Shown here: positions 1-11,183 of the stretch, piece after piece | Numbering within the stretch: the stretch's first letter is position 1 | How the letters are laid out: the number at the start of each line of letters is the position of its first letter | Source of the DNA: Diabrotica undecimpunctata | Lineage: Eukaryota; Arthropoda; Insecta; Coleoptera; Chrysomelidae | DNA: 64,000 bases | Direction of reading: 5' to 3' | Assembly: GCF_040954645.1 (NCBI RefSeq) | Contig: NC_092808.1 | Coordinates: 116,848,049 to 116,912,048, forward strand | The notes under the pieces: generated by a model | What the model saw: the letters and a program-made list of their open reading frames with translations, nothing else | The model's database searches: none | What the model was told of the DNA's origin: nothing | Made by a program: the position numbers and the translations under genes

Positions 1-230
<230 letters not shown>

Positions 231-1077
231 ATTCTGGCATAATAATTTTTAAAGAAAAATAATAAATATATTTAAATTTGTTTAATACACCCCTGGATGA
301 TGGCATGACAGAGACCCATGGTACAATGAATATACAAGGTATGATATTGCGCATGACATTTGACAGCTGTCCCAGGAGTGTGACGTAGTTAAGATCGCCT
401 GAACCACCTCGAACCCATTATTACAGCTTAACGTACACATTAATTTTGAAATTATGGTTAAAAAGTGATCTAATTTTTTTTTAAATGTTTTGTTTTGGTT
501 ATAATTGAATAAAAAATATATTTTCAGTAGCGTAAAACCTTTACTTCTCCTAGAGATTCAGGCGAAATATTTATTTTTGTTTTCATACATATACTAATAA
601 TATAAGTACTCTTTTTGTATGCAAATCCCTTGAAATTTAAAAATTTTCTGCAGAGGAAATACTGTGAATAGGTAAATGGTAGTAGATTTGCTTATTCTGA
701 TTCACTGTCACTCACTTCCAAGCAGTTTTACTGAAATAAAAACAAAATAGAGTACAATAAAGAAAAATCTGTTTTACAATTCGATATGGTATTTTAGATG
801 AGTTATAATGAAATTTAGTAAAATAAAAAAGATACACATTACTATAACCTACCGATTATTATATGCAAAATTTACTTATCAAACAATATAATAATATGAA
901 AATAAGACAAAAATTAGTTCAAACGCAAAACACAATAAATATCCACTTCAGACGACTTTACACCGGCAAGACAGAAAGCTTGTATACAAACAAAAGTTCA
1001 ACAATTATATCGGTTATCAATGGTGACTATTGCAAATTGCAAGTTATGAGATAATAAATATATTTTAAAGTAGGGAT

Positions 1078-1205
1078 GGCGGTTTTTGACAAAACACCGG
1101 TTTTCAGTTATACCGGTTTTTTTTGTTTACGGTTTAACCTGGCGGTTATAACCGGCCAAAAAAACCCGGTTTTTCCAAAAACCGGTTTTCGGTTTTTTTA
1201 ATCCA
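1078..1205. repeat. Degenerate CCGGTTTT-rich block
   Basis: About 125 bp made of irregular repeats of ACCGGTTTT, CGGTTTTT and CGGTTATAACCGG, partly palindromic. It lies inside the P-like element, upstream of the THAP exon. Its origin is unknown; it may be an internal promoter/binding region or a small nested repeat. Confidence 0.6.
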
Positions 1206-1402
1206 ATAGGTTACAAGTTTGCACTTTCAGTTCGTTTCTGTATTTATCTATTTTATAATAGAAAAATAATTTAGATATATGCTTATATATGTCTTTATAC
1301 AAATGGTGTTTAGTTACTATTTATTTATACTGTATAGTATTTTTTTGTAAAACTGAAAGTTTTTATTGGCCATTGTATATCTGGTTTTGTACCTTTTTCA
1401 AA

Positions 1403-1781
1403 GTACGCTGTGCAATTGCTTGTTGCAATAGTGACAATGAAGATAAAATCTTTAGGTTTCATACATTTCCTAAAGATAGTGTGACCAGAAAACTGTGGAT
1501 TATATCTTGTTGTAGATAGGATAATTTTAATTGTAATACTGCAAGAATTTGTTATACACATTTTAAAACTGAAGATTACCAAAGAAATCTACAACAGGAA
1601 CTTTTAAATTACGTTTCTAAAAAGGGTCTAAAACTCAAACTTGAGGCAGTACCTAGTCTTTATTTGCCTAAATCAACATCGGCTACCCTTTTAACCAACC
1701 AAAAGAAACGCGTACAAAGAGGCGAATACAGCGAGTACAAAAAGTATGTTGAGCAGCTTTTTACTACTTCTAGGTCAACAA
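1403..1781 (+). pseudogene. THAP zinc-finger exon of P-like transposase
   Basis: The frame encodes a C2CH THAP domain: CAIACC near the start, FRFHTFPKD, a Trp-Ile pair, then ICYTHF (Cys-x2-His) and, after a KLEAVPSLYLP segment, the usual THAP end. An in-frame TAG at 1517-1519 interrupts the domain. The exon ends AAC|GTAAGT at about 1780, a perfect 5' splice site. A possible acceptor (TTTTTCAAAG) lies just before the first cysteine. THAP domains bind the ends of P elements. Other P-transposase exons were not found within the element, so this is the DNA-binding half of a broken transposase gene. Confidence 0.75.
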
Positions 1782-2463
1782 CGTAAGTCTAAAGCTTTAT
1801 TTTTATTAATTATTAGTCTTCTTGTTATTATTATTATCTTCCAAAATAACATATTTTTATTTGTTAAATCATGTTATCATTATTAAAATATACAATGTTA
1901 TCATTATTATAAACAATATCAAGATAATTTTATGTGTGAATATTACAAAAATGTCATTTTAAATGTTGTGCAATATTGTGTGCCCCAACTACACTCATAT
2001 TCGATGGCCAGCTAGCTCATTCGATATAAATAAAGTTGACTTTGTCATTATTTATTTTGATTTTGTGTTTAGTTCAGTAGGTATATATACTTACAAATTT
2101 TGTGTACCTCCATTACCACTTTTCTGTATCTTTTTAAACATCTGAAATATCGAACTCTGGAGTATAAGTTAATTAACCTGTACCTACGTGTAATAAAAGA
2201 TAATTAAAACTTGTCTTATAAAGAATATCTATGTTTTATAAAGGATAAATATTATAATACCATAATTTTATAATCTCTTTATAATTACTATAATTAAATT
2301 AACCAAATTATATAAAAAAACTTAAAATTAAAAGTCTTTCCTATACAACTACATTCAAATGTTGCGGGAATAAGCGTTCTTGACTACGTCATGTGCGAAA
2401 GCGAACCGATTTTGGAACATTATGTATCATACCTTGTGTATTCATTGTACCATGACAGCGACC

Positions 2464-3150
2464 TAAAGCTATTCATTTCTCAAGATTTTTGCCCAATCAG
2501 CTGAAAACAAAATTAGCGGGCTATTGTCGCAGTTGACCGTGCATTAATTACGTTATAATTTTACGGTCGATTGCATTCTAGCCCCATCCCTTGTAACTAT
2601 TTTTTTGTTAATCCCAAACTAGCTATCATCTAAAGTACATTACTACGAAGTTTCGAGTCTTCCAGAAGGTCATTTGTTGATTTCTGGTTTCTTTATCAAA
2701 AACTGGATAAAATTATCCGAGTTTTCTCTTTTAAGAAGGGGTAATTGTAGCATAGTAATTGTTGGAGAAAAATATTAAATATTCTAATAGGATTTTTAAC
2801 GCTTTCGCCGAATCAGCTGAAAACACAATTAGTGGCGTAATTGTCGAAGTTTACTTCGCTCTTAAGGTACGCTGGAGAAAAATTATCGTATTTTACTCAT
2901 ATATTTTGATACTTATCCTTATTTTTTCTGTTCTCTTTGTTGCTAGCAGATCTGCTTAAAAATAACCTTATTTTTCATTTTAGGCATCCCTTATACCTTT
3001 CATATACTGATATTTTAATCCTCTTTCTTTGCATCGTTTGAACCTAGGACCGGCTGTGGTAGATAGTAAGTAAGCTACTAATTTGTGTATAATTGTCAAT
3101 ATTTATACATGTATATTCTTTTTACTTTTTACATATCATATTTATAATTA
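2464..3150. other. Non-coding spacer with a short diverged duplication
   Basis: No gene is visible. A stretch of about 45 bp, AATCAGCTGAAAACAMAATT then AGYGGNNTAATTGTCG, occurs at about 2494-2535 and again at 2808-2853 in the same direction. The short reading frame at 2759-2959 spans one copy and has no recognisable product. Confidence 0.5.
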
Positions 3151-3300
3151 TGCTAATAGTAGCCACCTATTTCAAATAGGTAAAAGAAATAAAATTAGAC
3201 TTCCTCACAATCAATTTAATTTTATGACCAAAACGACCGGTTTCGCTTTCTACACTTTGCAAAGTATCTTCAGGTCAAACGGTACAAAGTAAATTAAACG
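3150..3300 (-). repeat. Penelope-type terminal repeat with hammerhead-like core (inverted arm 1)
   Basis: Read on the minus strand this segment contains CTGAAGA (3273-3267), a perfect stem ACTTTGCAAAGT (3264-3253) and GAAAC (3244-3240), then a tail reading CGGTCGTTTTGG and AATTTTATTTC. The same tail occurs in opposite orientation at 4600-4712. Terminal repeats that carry hammerhead motifs, sometimes inverted, are known from Penelope-like elements. The ORF across it (3083-3292) is a by-product of the repeat. Confidence 0.55.
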
Positions 3301-4259
3301 CTGAAATTATAAAAAGCCCATATTAGAGTGTTGTCTTATAAAGATAATGATCAAAAAAGCTTATAGTAATTATGCCAATATTACATGTCTGTGTTTATTA
3401 TTATGCATAAAATTTATTTAGCAGACAAAGTGAAAACCCACAAATTGGTAAGAGATAATCTATTGAATTGTAATACTAATAAATAAGAAACAAACAAAAT
3501 ACTACTTACATGTCGGTACGGGCATTTTTGGATAATGATTCGTGATACATAGTTCAAACTATCCTGTAATTGCTGATGATGGGTGATCTTCGGTTAATGT
3601 TGTAACTGTCTGACAATTAACGAGGAAGTTTCTTGAGGGGAGAGATGTTAACAAGGAAATAGGAGTAAGGAATATTATGTGATTGTTTGTTAAATAAAAG
3701 TGATGTTTTATAATATTTAAATTATTAAAGTTATTTATATTTACTCAAGAGATATATTTTAGAAACGTGTGTTAATTTATTGAGATTTTTTTACAGTATG
3801 ACAGTTATATATTATGACAATGAATGAAATTAGATGTACTATTTTGTGGGTGTGCAATTTCTTTGACTTATGTCAATTTTTTTGATAAAAGGCATTTAAT
3901 TTCTGTTTTGGCAGAAAATTGTGATGTCATATGTTAAAATTATAAAACTAAAAACTATTAAGGAAAATTAGGGACAAACAGAACAAAATTAAAATGACAT
4001 AAAACTTTTAAAAACGGGGCTTATTGGCAGTACATCACTTTTTAGGAGAGGAACTGGTAAAAATTGAGTTTTTTATTGAATACTAGTATGAAGGTATGAA
4101 ATATATATTGTGGATTTTACATAATGTTGAAGTTACTTTGGCATACCACGTGGTGATAATGGATGCTATATGACACATATGAAAACAAGAAACTAGGGGA
4201 TCCATCAAATATGTATTTATATTGATAGTAGACAAAAAAAGCAGAATAGAATCAGGTAA
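3301..4259. other. AT-rich DNA without recognisable genes
   Basis: No long frame, splice-flanked exon or known repeat is seen. It lies between the two inverted Penelope arms and may be decayed element sequence. Confidence 0.5.
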
Positions 4260-4261
4260 TG

Positions 4262-4711
4262 TTATTTTATATATTCAAGTAGTAATATTAATACTGAGTA
4301 GACTGGTGTCAATTCCAGTTCTAATTGGACATTTAAGGTATCCGATAAGGGGTTTTTAAAATATTTTAAAATTTCTAAATGTTCCAGGTTATTTAATAAG
4401 AAGCCTTTATTACAAGTATGAAGAATTGTAAAATCTGTTTGTGGATCAAAGATGTGGTTTGTACGTCGAATATGTTGTGAGAAATGAGATTGACCTGATG
4501 TTGGACGTTCTATATATCTAAGATGTTCTCTCAATCTAATGTTGAAGGATCTGAAGGTTCTACCGATGTAACCCGCATTGCAGGTATGGCAGTATGTAGA
4601 AAGCGAAACCGGTCGTTTTGGTAGTAAAATTAAATTAATTGTAAGTCCAATTTTATTTCTTTTACCCATTTGAAATGGACTCACACAAGCAACACATTCA
4701 TAATTTGCCAC
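4262..4711 (-). pseudogene. Penelope-like element GIY-YIG endonuclease fragment
   Basis: The minus frame contains YCHTCNAGYIGRTFRSFNIR followed by LREH, the Cys-x2-Cys plus GIY-YIG signature of Penelope endonucleases, with a downstream HFSQHI...FDPQTDFTIL stretch typical of the domain's C-terminal part. The reverse transcriptase half is absent. The start of the frame (residues 1-38) is translated terminal repeat (the arm at 4600-4712), so the repeat is joined directly to the endonuclease by a rearrangement. It is a fragment, not a working protein. Confidence 0.72.
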
Positions 4712-4922
4712 CTATTTATTTAATTCACAAAAAAAAACATCAAGAAAATAGTTTAATCACTAGTTTAAAAATAATTATATCATAGTAAACTAATATTGAT
4801 TACCTCTGACCGTATCATTTCTCCTGTTTCGGCAATCGTCACCAGTGGTATAATTGCAGTTATAAAAAAGATATAATATGGCATTGAGTCGGTTGTATGT
4901 ACTGTCTAAAATAAATAAAAAT

Positions 4923-4974
4923 TACACTTATTAAAACACTTATGCAACAGAAACACACTTATTAAAACACTTAT
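4923..4974. repeat. Short tandem duplication beside transposon end
   Basis: ACACTTATTAAAACACTTAT occurs twice about 28 bp apart immediately outside the left end of the transposon. Confidence 0.8.
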
Positions 4975-5476
4975 ACAGCACATTCAACCAACTTACACCT
5001 TTAAACGATTAGCGGATTTCGCAGAAAACCTTTCGTTCTAGTAAGAGGCACGGTAAACTGCACTGGTGTTCTCCATAATATTTAACACTTAGCTAAATTT
5101 TAGGTATAAAATAAATATATGTGTCATTAACCCGTTGCTCATAGTTTTCGAAAATGAGTTTAAAGATTTTAAATTTGTTTTTCGGGCTATTTCTAAATTA
5201 TAGTAATAACAAGTTTTATATTTGCATAGAGTATTGCAAATATACATAACTTAAATTTTTTAAAAATCATTTATATTTTAAAAATTATTCGACCAAATGT
5301 CGCTTAATTCGTTAATGATTTTTTAGATATGTATGATATAAGATCGAAATACTGGATTAAAAGGCATATTTGGGGCTTAATCTGATGTTTCGAAATAAAA
5401 AATACGTGTTATAATAACGTTTTATTAAATTCTTAGCTTTAATACATATAAAAAGTTATATCGTTTACAGAAAATA

Positions 5477-7099
5477 CTATGATAGGTCTTTAATATCGAA
5501 GTCTAATGATCTATTAAAGCCGTCAATATCAATATCACCTTTATTCCCTACAATATTTTGGTAGAATTGTTTGGCATCCAATGGAATAAGCTCCATTAAC
5601 GACATTATGTCATTAAGCTTTGGAATAGAGACAGGTTTCCCATTAGGCCACAAAATTTGCAATTTGGAGGAATATAAAAATTCTGTAGTCCTGGTTGCAC
5701 TTTTTCTGACTCTTTTACTTATGTCTACTTCTTTCAAATTTCCGCCGTGTGTTTTGCTGAAATTTTTTTCCACGAGGAGTATTTCTTTAGTTTGAAGCCA
5801 GTTAATGGAATTCCCATTTATATATTTCTTTCTATTTACAATATGTTTTAAAATATCGCAAACTCCTTTGAACTCTTCTTTTTTTACCATTTGAACCATT
5901 CATTTGTTTCGTTTTCTGCAATTTTTGATAACGTTTATATAGTCATCTGGATTATACAACCGATTTTGGAGCTTTAATGCTGATTCTATTTCCCCAAATT
6001 CGGAGTCATTGGGCATAAAACTATATCCTGATACTCCGCACACTATCATGTACACCGCAGTTATAAAGTCACAGCTGCCTTTTGTAAAATACAATGTTCG
6101 TTAGAATGCGTGGTAGAGGTAGGATTTTTTCCAAGTCAAAAGTTAATACCTCCAGATTTTCTTTATTTTTAGCTTCTTGAAGATCTGAATTCATAAGATT
6201 TCTAGCTGCTTTTGGTTCATCTTGATGAGTATCTCTTAGTCTCTCAAATTCTTATTTCTCTTGCTCAGATTAGAGCTTTGGATTTTAACTGCACAGTTAT
6301 CGCATTTATTGCATGTGTCCTTTTTAAGTCGTTTCCTTTGCAAATTAAAACTGTCATAAAATATGCGTTTATAGGAAGAAAAAGAAACACTATCCTGATT
6401 TTCTTCTTTATACAAATTAAACATTATGTCTAGGGTTACATCACTGTTTATAAAAAGTCGTTCACTTTGGTTTCTACAAGAATGCGACCTATATTTTGGA
6501 AATTTGCTGATGTGATCAATAATTCTTTGTTTTTGATCTGCAGGCACTTTTCGATGGGTAGATGTCTTTTCTCCTCTATGATCTTTAATGACTTCTGTTG
6601 AACCAACTTTTTTTAAATATTGGTCAATTCTTGCCGAGGATATGCTCAAAGTTTGAATAAACATTTTTGAACATACTACTTTACCAGCTAGGTGGTATAT
6701 TCTTGTGTGGGTTCTTTTAGTCGATAGTGTAAATCTTTTCTTTTTGATGGCACAACTACCATTCATACTGATTGAAGATGATACATAGAGGCATTTAGCT
6801 TGATAGTTATTGAGTGCCCAAAATTTGTTAAACTCTTGTTGCCTTTGTTCTAAACTTATTTTTTCGTAACATTTGTCTTTACAGCGATAATCTGTAAACT
6901 GTCTAGCTTTTACGGATTTGCCCTTCTGACTTACATACAGCTTATTGGTTTCACATAAAAGTTTTTGAGATTGGCGGGATTGATTTTCAACTCGTCTCTT
7001 GCGACCCTTTCTTGGTCTTCCTTTTCTAGATTTCATGTTTTCTCTTTCTAATCTATTGGCATTTAACATAAACATAAAATTAACAATGAAGTTGAACAT
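5477..7099 (-). pseudogene. Decayed transposase of the GQNKN/GHS insect family
   Basis: Read from 7099 downward: a basic N-terminus (SRKGRPRKGRKRR), a Cys-rich block (CKDKCYEKI, EQRQQEFNKFW), RVCSKMFIQTL-like sequence (here VVCSKMFIQTLSIS), DHRGEKTSTH, FPKYRSHSCR, FNLQRKRLKKDTCNKCD, then in shifted frames DLEKILPLPRIL and a GYSFMPNDSEFGEIE block (6094-5900), and a C-terminal part (5899-5477). The order matches the relics at 51540-52640 and 54780-56403. Between the KRQL and VYMIVCG segments the central part, which should carry the DxCxGQNK motif, is missing: an internal deletion plus several frameshifts. I recognise the family as recurrent in insect genomes but cannot name its superfamily with certainty; Sola-type is only a guess. 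Confidence 0.62.
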
Positions 7100-7619
7100 A
7101 ACACTACACTAAACAAGGACAAACAGTTTAAAATTATTTAAAATAGTCGAAGCTACATTTGTCGGCAACAGGAGAGAGAATGACTCATGTCACTATTATC
7201 TATCGATTTTGAATTTTTGGTGCTTAATCCGTTATTACATAACGCGGTCCAATTTATATTCAAAGTTGATATATAAAGTATTAAAATATCAGATTTAATT
7301 TTTGTTAAAAAATACTTCAAAATAAAATATAACATTTTGTCAATTTAAATAGTGGTGGTTAGATTGACCATATTATGTCTGTTAGAGTGTACCGTTTTTG
7401 AGACGTCTGCGATTACAGGTTATAGTTAGGGTATTGGTAAATATATTTAACTTTTTATTTTCAATTGAAAATACTTGTAGTAAAAATTAAATAATTGTGG
7501 AAAACATTTTAATTTGTTTATGTACGGTTTTCAACCATTTGTGAACTTTTTATTAAACATAATTAAATTACAATCAGCATTACTCATGATCATTAGGCTA
7601 ATGTGTTAAGGATCTTAAG

Positions 7620-8335
7620 CACAACTGTAAGAAAGGGTATAATTAAAATAATTTGGCAAGACGACAGACACATCATTCATCATGCAGGAGAGAAAGAAGG
7701 CTTTATAGAATACACAGATTTGATTTTTTTTAAGATCAAAATCTGCTGATTACCATGAAAACATGAATGCAGATATGTTTGTTAAATGGCTTTAGGAGAA
7801 ACTGTTACCTAGTATTGGTGAACCATCAGTTATAGTTTTAGATAATGCACCATTCGGAAATTTTGTAGAAACAACCAAAACAGTCGTGGAACGTACCGAG
7901 CATAAAAGATTGGTTAATGAAAAATAATATCAATTTTCCGGAATACGCCTTCAAATCAGAGTTACTGGAAATTTCGAAACGTAATGAAAAACCAATAGTT
8001 TATATAGTTGACCAGATCGTATCAATTTATGGACATCAAGTACTATGGTTACCGCCGTATCACTGCCAGTTTAATCTCATCGAACACATCTGAGGTATAT
8101 GTAAAACGTGTTATGAAAATCACGTTGGATGCAGTGGATACAGTGACGATATAGTTAGAGAAATGTGGCAAGAAGCTCTTAAAACTGCGACTCCAAAAAT
8201 ATGGGCCAAAACTGCAAATAAATGTGAAAATTATTAGAAGAGTAGTGAATTTAATCCAATGATTATAGATTTAAGTACATAATGATAGCTGTAGTGAATT
8301 TAGTGACGATGATGATGATTTATAAATTTAAATAA
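7620..8335 (+). pseudogene. IS630/Tc1-mariner-type transposase relic
   Basis: Piecing frames together gives SADYHENMNADMFVKWL, then PSVIVLDNAPFGNF (second catalytic Asp), KDWLMKNNINFPEY, HQVLWLPPYHCQFNLIEHI (third catalytic Glu) and TATPKIWAKTANKCENY. These match the C-terminal two thirds of the transposase at 23440-24488. Stops at several positions and frameshifts make it non-functional. The N-terminal helix-turn-helix part and first Asp are not recognisable upstream. It reads toward the right end of the enclosing transposon, away from the other relic. Confidence 0.72.
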
Positions 8336-8639
8336 TCAATAATTATAATGTTATTTACAAAATAATTGTACAGCAGTTCAACCATTATATTTATACATTC
8401 ATTATTAGCCAAATAAACAACAATATTTAAAATTTTATTTGTATTTTTTTTCCTCATTTTATACAAATTAACTCTAACTGATAATACAGGCAAAAATATT
8501 CTAAACAAAGTAAGCAATTACAAAGATTATGGAGAACTCCAGTAAAGTTTACCGTGCCTTTTACTACAACAAAAGGTTTTCTGTGAATTCCATTAATCGT
8601 TTAGAGGTGTAAGTTGGTTGAATGTACTATACCTATGCA

Positions 8640-9600
8640 TCTCTCACTACACTACGATCCAATAAAATATTCTTTTACGAGAAACAAATGATTGTGTCAC
8701 ATTAATGTACTCGCCCTAATTCGACTTACATATCAATATATTTGAAAAAATGTATAGTAGGCCAATTAAGTTAGCTTTTTATTCGACACAACTGTATAAA
8801 CGGGTTCGACAGTTGAAATGTGTAGTATGAGATATTACAAAAAGAGTATCATCGTGTCAGTCATCAATTTTTTATTAAAACTATTTTTCAATAAATAATC
8901 GAAACGTCAAACTCGTTGTTTTATTCAAGATTTTTATCAGTTTTAATATAAGAAATTATAATTTCTTAAAGTTTAAATTTATTAAGGGAAATTGCCTCGC
9001 ATATTTAATATATTCCGAGTAGTATGGGCTCACAGGATAGTGAAAACATTCATATTTTATATTTGTACACAATATTACTTGAAATAGTCCTCTTATAACA
9101 ACAGTACATGTTGCCAAGAGAAAATCATAACAAGAATGGTTTAAACAACGTTTTTTAAACGAAATTACAAAACAAAAACTAAAAAAAGTTTTTTTAAGTT
9201 AATTAGCTCATTCTAAGGAAAAATATTCTTGGTAACTCTTCGTGGACTCAAAAGTTCATTGCTTTTGAGTATTAATTAGGTATTAATTTAAACAAATGTT
9301 ATAAATTTCAAACATTTTAATTAAAATGAGTTCCTACAACATAATCTAATACGTAGAAAATTAACATCTTTACTGCCACTTTGTATTATCTCTACGATAG
9401 AATCAATTGTTTTTAAATTTTAAATTTTTACTCATAGATCGTATTGGGGCATTATTTTCGATAAATAATAAATTAAATTGATTAAAAAGTCAAACCTCTT
9501 GTATGTGTTAGTTTTTGTTGATTGTAAATGATTAAAATTTTATGTCAAATAATAATACATTGCATCAACTGTACTAAATAAAAACAAATCTAAAAAAGTT
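8640..9600. other. AT-rich DNA, no gene recognised
   Basis: No supported coding region. Near 8897 the sequence ATCGAAACGTCAAACTCG resembles the tail motif of the hairpin repeat family seen at 18024, 37010 and 47505. Confidence 0.4.
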
Positions 9601-9772
9601 TAAAATGAAGGTTGGCGTTGACCGTTTGACATTTCTTGACATTTTATACCCATCGTCATTATTGTCATTATCAATTGTTATTTATGTGTACAAGAATACA
9701 TATTTCTTCTGTCATATCTACGTTAAGTACATTGTGTTAGTTTTGGTAGAGCTTTTGTTACTTTCGTTCAAA

Positions 9773-10822
9773 ATGCCACATCAGTTTTCGACCACAGAAT
9801 ATGCAGACATAATATTTGTTTATGGATTATGTAATGGGAATGGTAGGGCTGCTAGTAGAGAATATCGTAGGAGATTTCCTAATCGTCGAACTCCCAGTCA
9901 TCCAACATTTGGGTCAGTTTTTAATTATTTGCGAGAAAATGGCACTTTTCCTAGTGGAACAACAGAGCGACATGTAGATGAAGCGCAGGAAGATGACATT
10001 ATGGACGCCGTTACTATGAACCCTACAATAAGCACTAGACAAGTAAGTCGAGAACTCAATGTTACTCAATCAAAAGTAAGTAGAGTCTTACAAAAAAATA
10101 ATCTATACCCATATCACATTCAAATGGTTCAGCGACTACATGCTGGAGATGAGATGGATAGGTTGGAATTTTGTAGATGGATTAACAATAATCGACCAAC
10201 GCTATACAGGACACTATTTACAGATGAAGCCCAATTTACCACAGACGGGATAAATAATTCACAAAATGCACATGTGTGGGCAGAAGAAAATCCCCATGCA
10301 ATTCCAGAACGTGGTTCTCAGTTAAGGTTTTCGGTTAACGTGTGGATTGGTGTCATAAATAACCAATTAGTAGGTCCTCACTTTTTTGATGGTCCTTTAA
10401 CAGGGCAGGTCTATTTAAACTTTCTACAAAATATTTTGCCGAATTTGCTTGCCAACGCGAACGTTGCTATCCGAGGAATGTATTTTCAGCATGATGGGGC
10501 ACCCCCACACTTTTTACTGGCAGTGAGACAACATCTCAATAATGTTTATTTCAACAGGTGGATAGGACGTGCAGGTCTTATTTCGTGGCCTTCAAGATCC
10601 CCTGATTTCAATCCCGTTGATTACCATATTTGGGGACGATTGAAGCAACTAGTTTACGCAGTGAATATTAATAACCGACAACAATTAATTAATAGAATTA
10701 TACATTGTTTTAATACTATTAGAAACGATCCCCAGAGTATCCGTAATTCAATACGTCAATTAACAATTCGGCAACAAAAATGTGTACAGGCTGCAGGGTT
10801 CCATTTCGAAAATCTATTTTGA
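9773..10822 (+). CDS. Visitor-type (DD41D) mariner transposase, near-intact
   Basis: A 349-residue frame without stops. The open frame extends upstream to 9605, but the extension is hydrophobic and unlike the family; the Met at 9773, before PHQFSTTEYADIIFVYG, is the expected start. The N-terminal half holds helix-turn-helix DNA-binding regions (NGNGRAASREYRRRFPNRR; ISTRQVSRELNVTQSKVSRV). The catalytic triad is visible: FTDEAQF (Asp 1), YFQHDGAPPH (Asp 2) and SRSPDFNPVDYHIWG (Asp 3). There are 41 residues between the second and third Asp, the spacing reported for the DD41D/Visitor branch of Tc1/mariner. The protein would cut and join element ends at TA sites in the nucleus. Matching terminal repeats were not confidently found, so activity is unproven. 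Confidence 0.85.
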   Translation: MPHQFSTTEYADIIFVYGLCNGNGRAASREYRRRFPNRRTPSHPTFGSVFNYLRENGTFPSGTTERHVDEAQEDDIMDAVTMNPTISTRQVSRELNVTQSKVSRVLQKNNLYPYHIQMVQRLHAGDEMDRLEFCRWINNNRPTLYRTLFTDEAQFTTDGINNSQNAHVWAEENPHAIPERGSQLRFSVNVWIGVINNQLVGPHFFDGPLTGQVYLNFLQNILPNLLANANVAIRGMYFQHDGAPPHFLLAVRQHLNNVYFNRWIGRAGLISWPSRSPDFNPVDYHIWGRLKQLVYAVNINNRQQLINRIIHCFNTIRNDPQSIRNSIRQLTIRQQKCVQAAGFHFENLF

Positions 10823-11183
10823 ATTATTTTTATTTTGTTACCATTATTGTATCTTTTCCAGTTCTAATTTATGGGTTTATCATAACTATGTACATATTTT
10901 TAGTTTTTTTTTTTAATTGTTCTTCGTTATTGTTAGTAGTTACTGTTTTTTGTTGTGCAGTGACTCAGTTTATCATTTCAATTAAAATGTTTGAAATTTA
11001 TAACATTTGTTTAAATTAATTACCTTATAATTTGATACTTCATTATGGTTGTTCTATTTTTGGTAAGATTTGATCGTTCACTAAAAATTTAATAAAAGTG
11101 CGACAACATTGTCGCATATGTCGTTTTCATTGGCTATTTATGTAGTTTGAAAATCACTTATTGCATTTAAAAAAAAATATATA
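10823..11183. other. 3' flank of Visitor transposase
   Basis: No second gene is seen. A small hairpin, TGCGACAA-CA-TTGTCGCA, lies at about 11100-11117. The frame at 10780-11019 is an out-of-frame continuation of the transposase end. Confidence 0.5.

Larger units (their letters stand above)
317..2454 (+). mobile_element. P-element-like DNA transposon with THAP exon
   Basis: The two ends are inverted copies of each other over about 29 bp, starting CATGGTACAATGAATA and continuing to GGTATGATA. A second matching block (TGACGTAGTYAAGA) lies further in on each side. The bases just outside, ACAGAGACC (308-316) and ACAGCGACC (2455-2463), match at 8 of 9 positions, as expected for the 8 bp target duplication of P elements. 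Inside is a THAP-type zinc finger exon in the same orientation. The RNase H-like catalytic part of a P transposase is not visible, so the copy is probably internally deleted and non-autonomous. Superfamily assignment rests on the THAP domain, CATG-type ends and duplication length. Confidence 0.72.
4976..8629. mobile_element. 3.65 kb DNA transposon with ~105 bp inverted ends
   Basis: The ends at about 4976-5085 and 8527-8629 are inverted copies: CATTCAACCAACTTACACC, AAACGATTA, AGAAAACCTTT, GGCACGGTAAACT and GTTCTCCATAAT all recur in reverse complement. Both ends start YAGYACATTC and are flanked by TA (4974-4975 and 8630-8631), which fits a Tc1/mariner/IS630-type element. Inside lie two unrelated transposase relics in opposite directions: a minus-strand GQNKN-family gene (5477-7099) and a plus-strand IS630-type relic (7620-8335). 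The simplest reading is that the ends belong to the IS630-type element and the other gene is a nested insertion. Confidence 0.75.

Noticed and set aside
863..1054. 63-residue frame inside the P-like element
   Set aside because: No THAP, catalytic or other motif; composition matches non-coding AT-rich DNA.
3030..3075. Possible tRNA-like SINE on the minus strand (AGGTTCAAAC)
   Set aside because: One short box with no other tRNA features; it occurs too easily by chance.
9605..9772. Hydrophobic 56-residue N-terminal extension of the Visitor transposase
   Set aside because: It does not resemble the family, and the conserved protein begins at the Met at 9773; it is open upstream sequence by chance.
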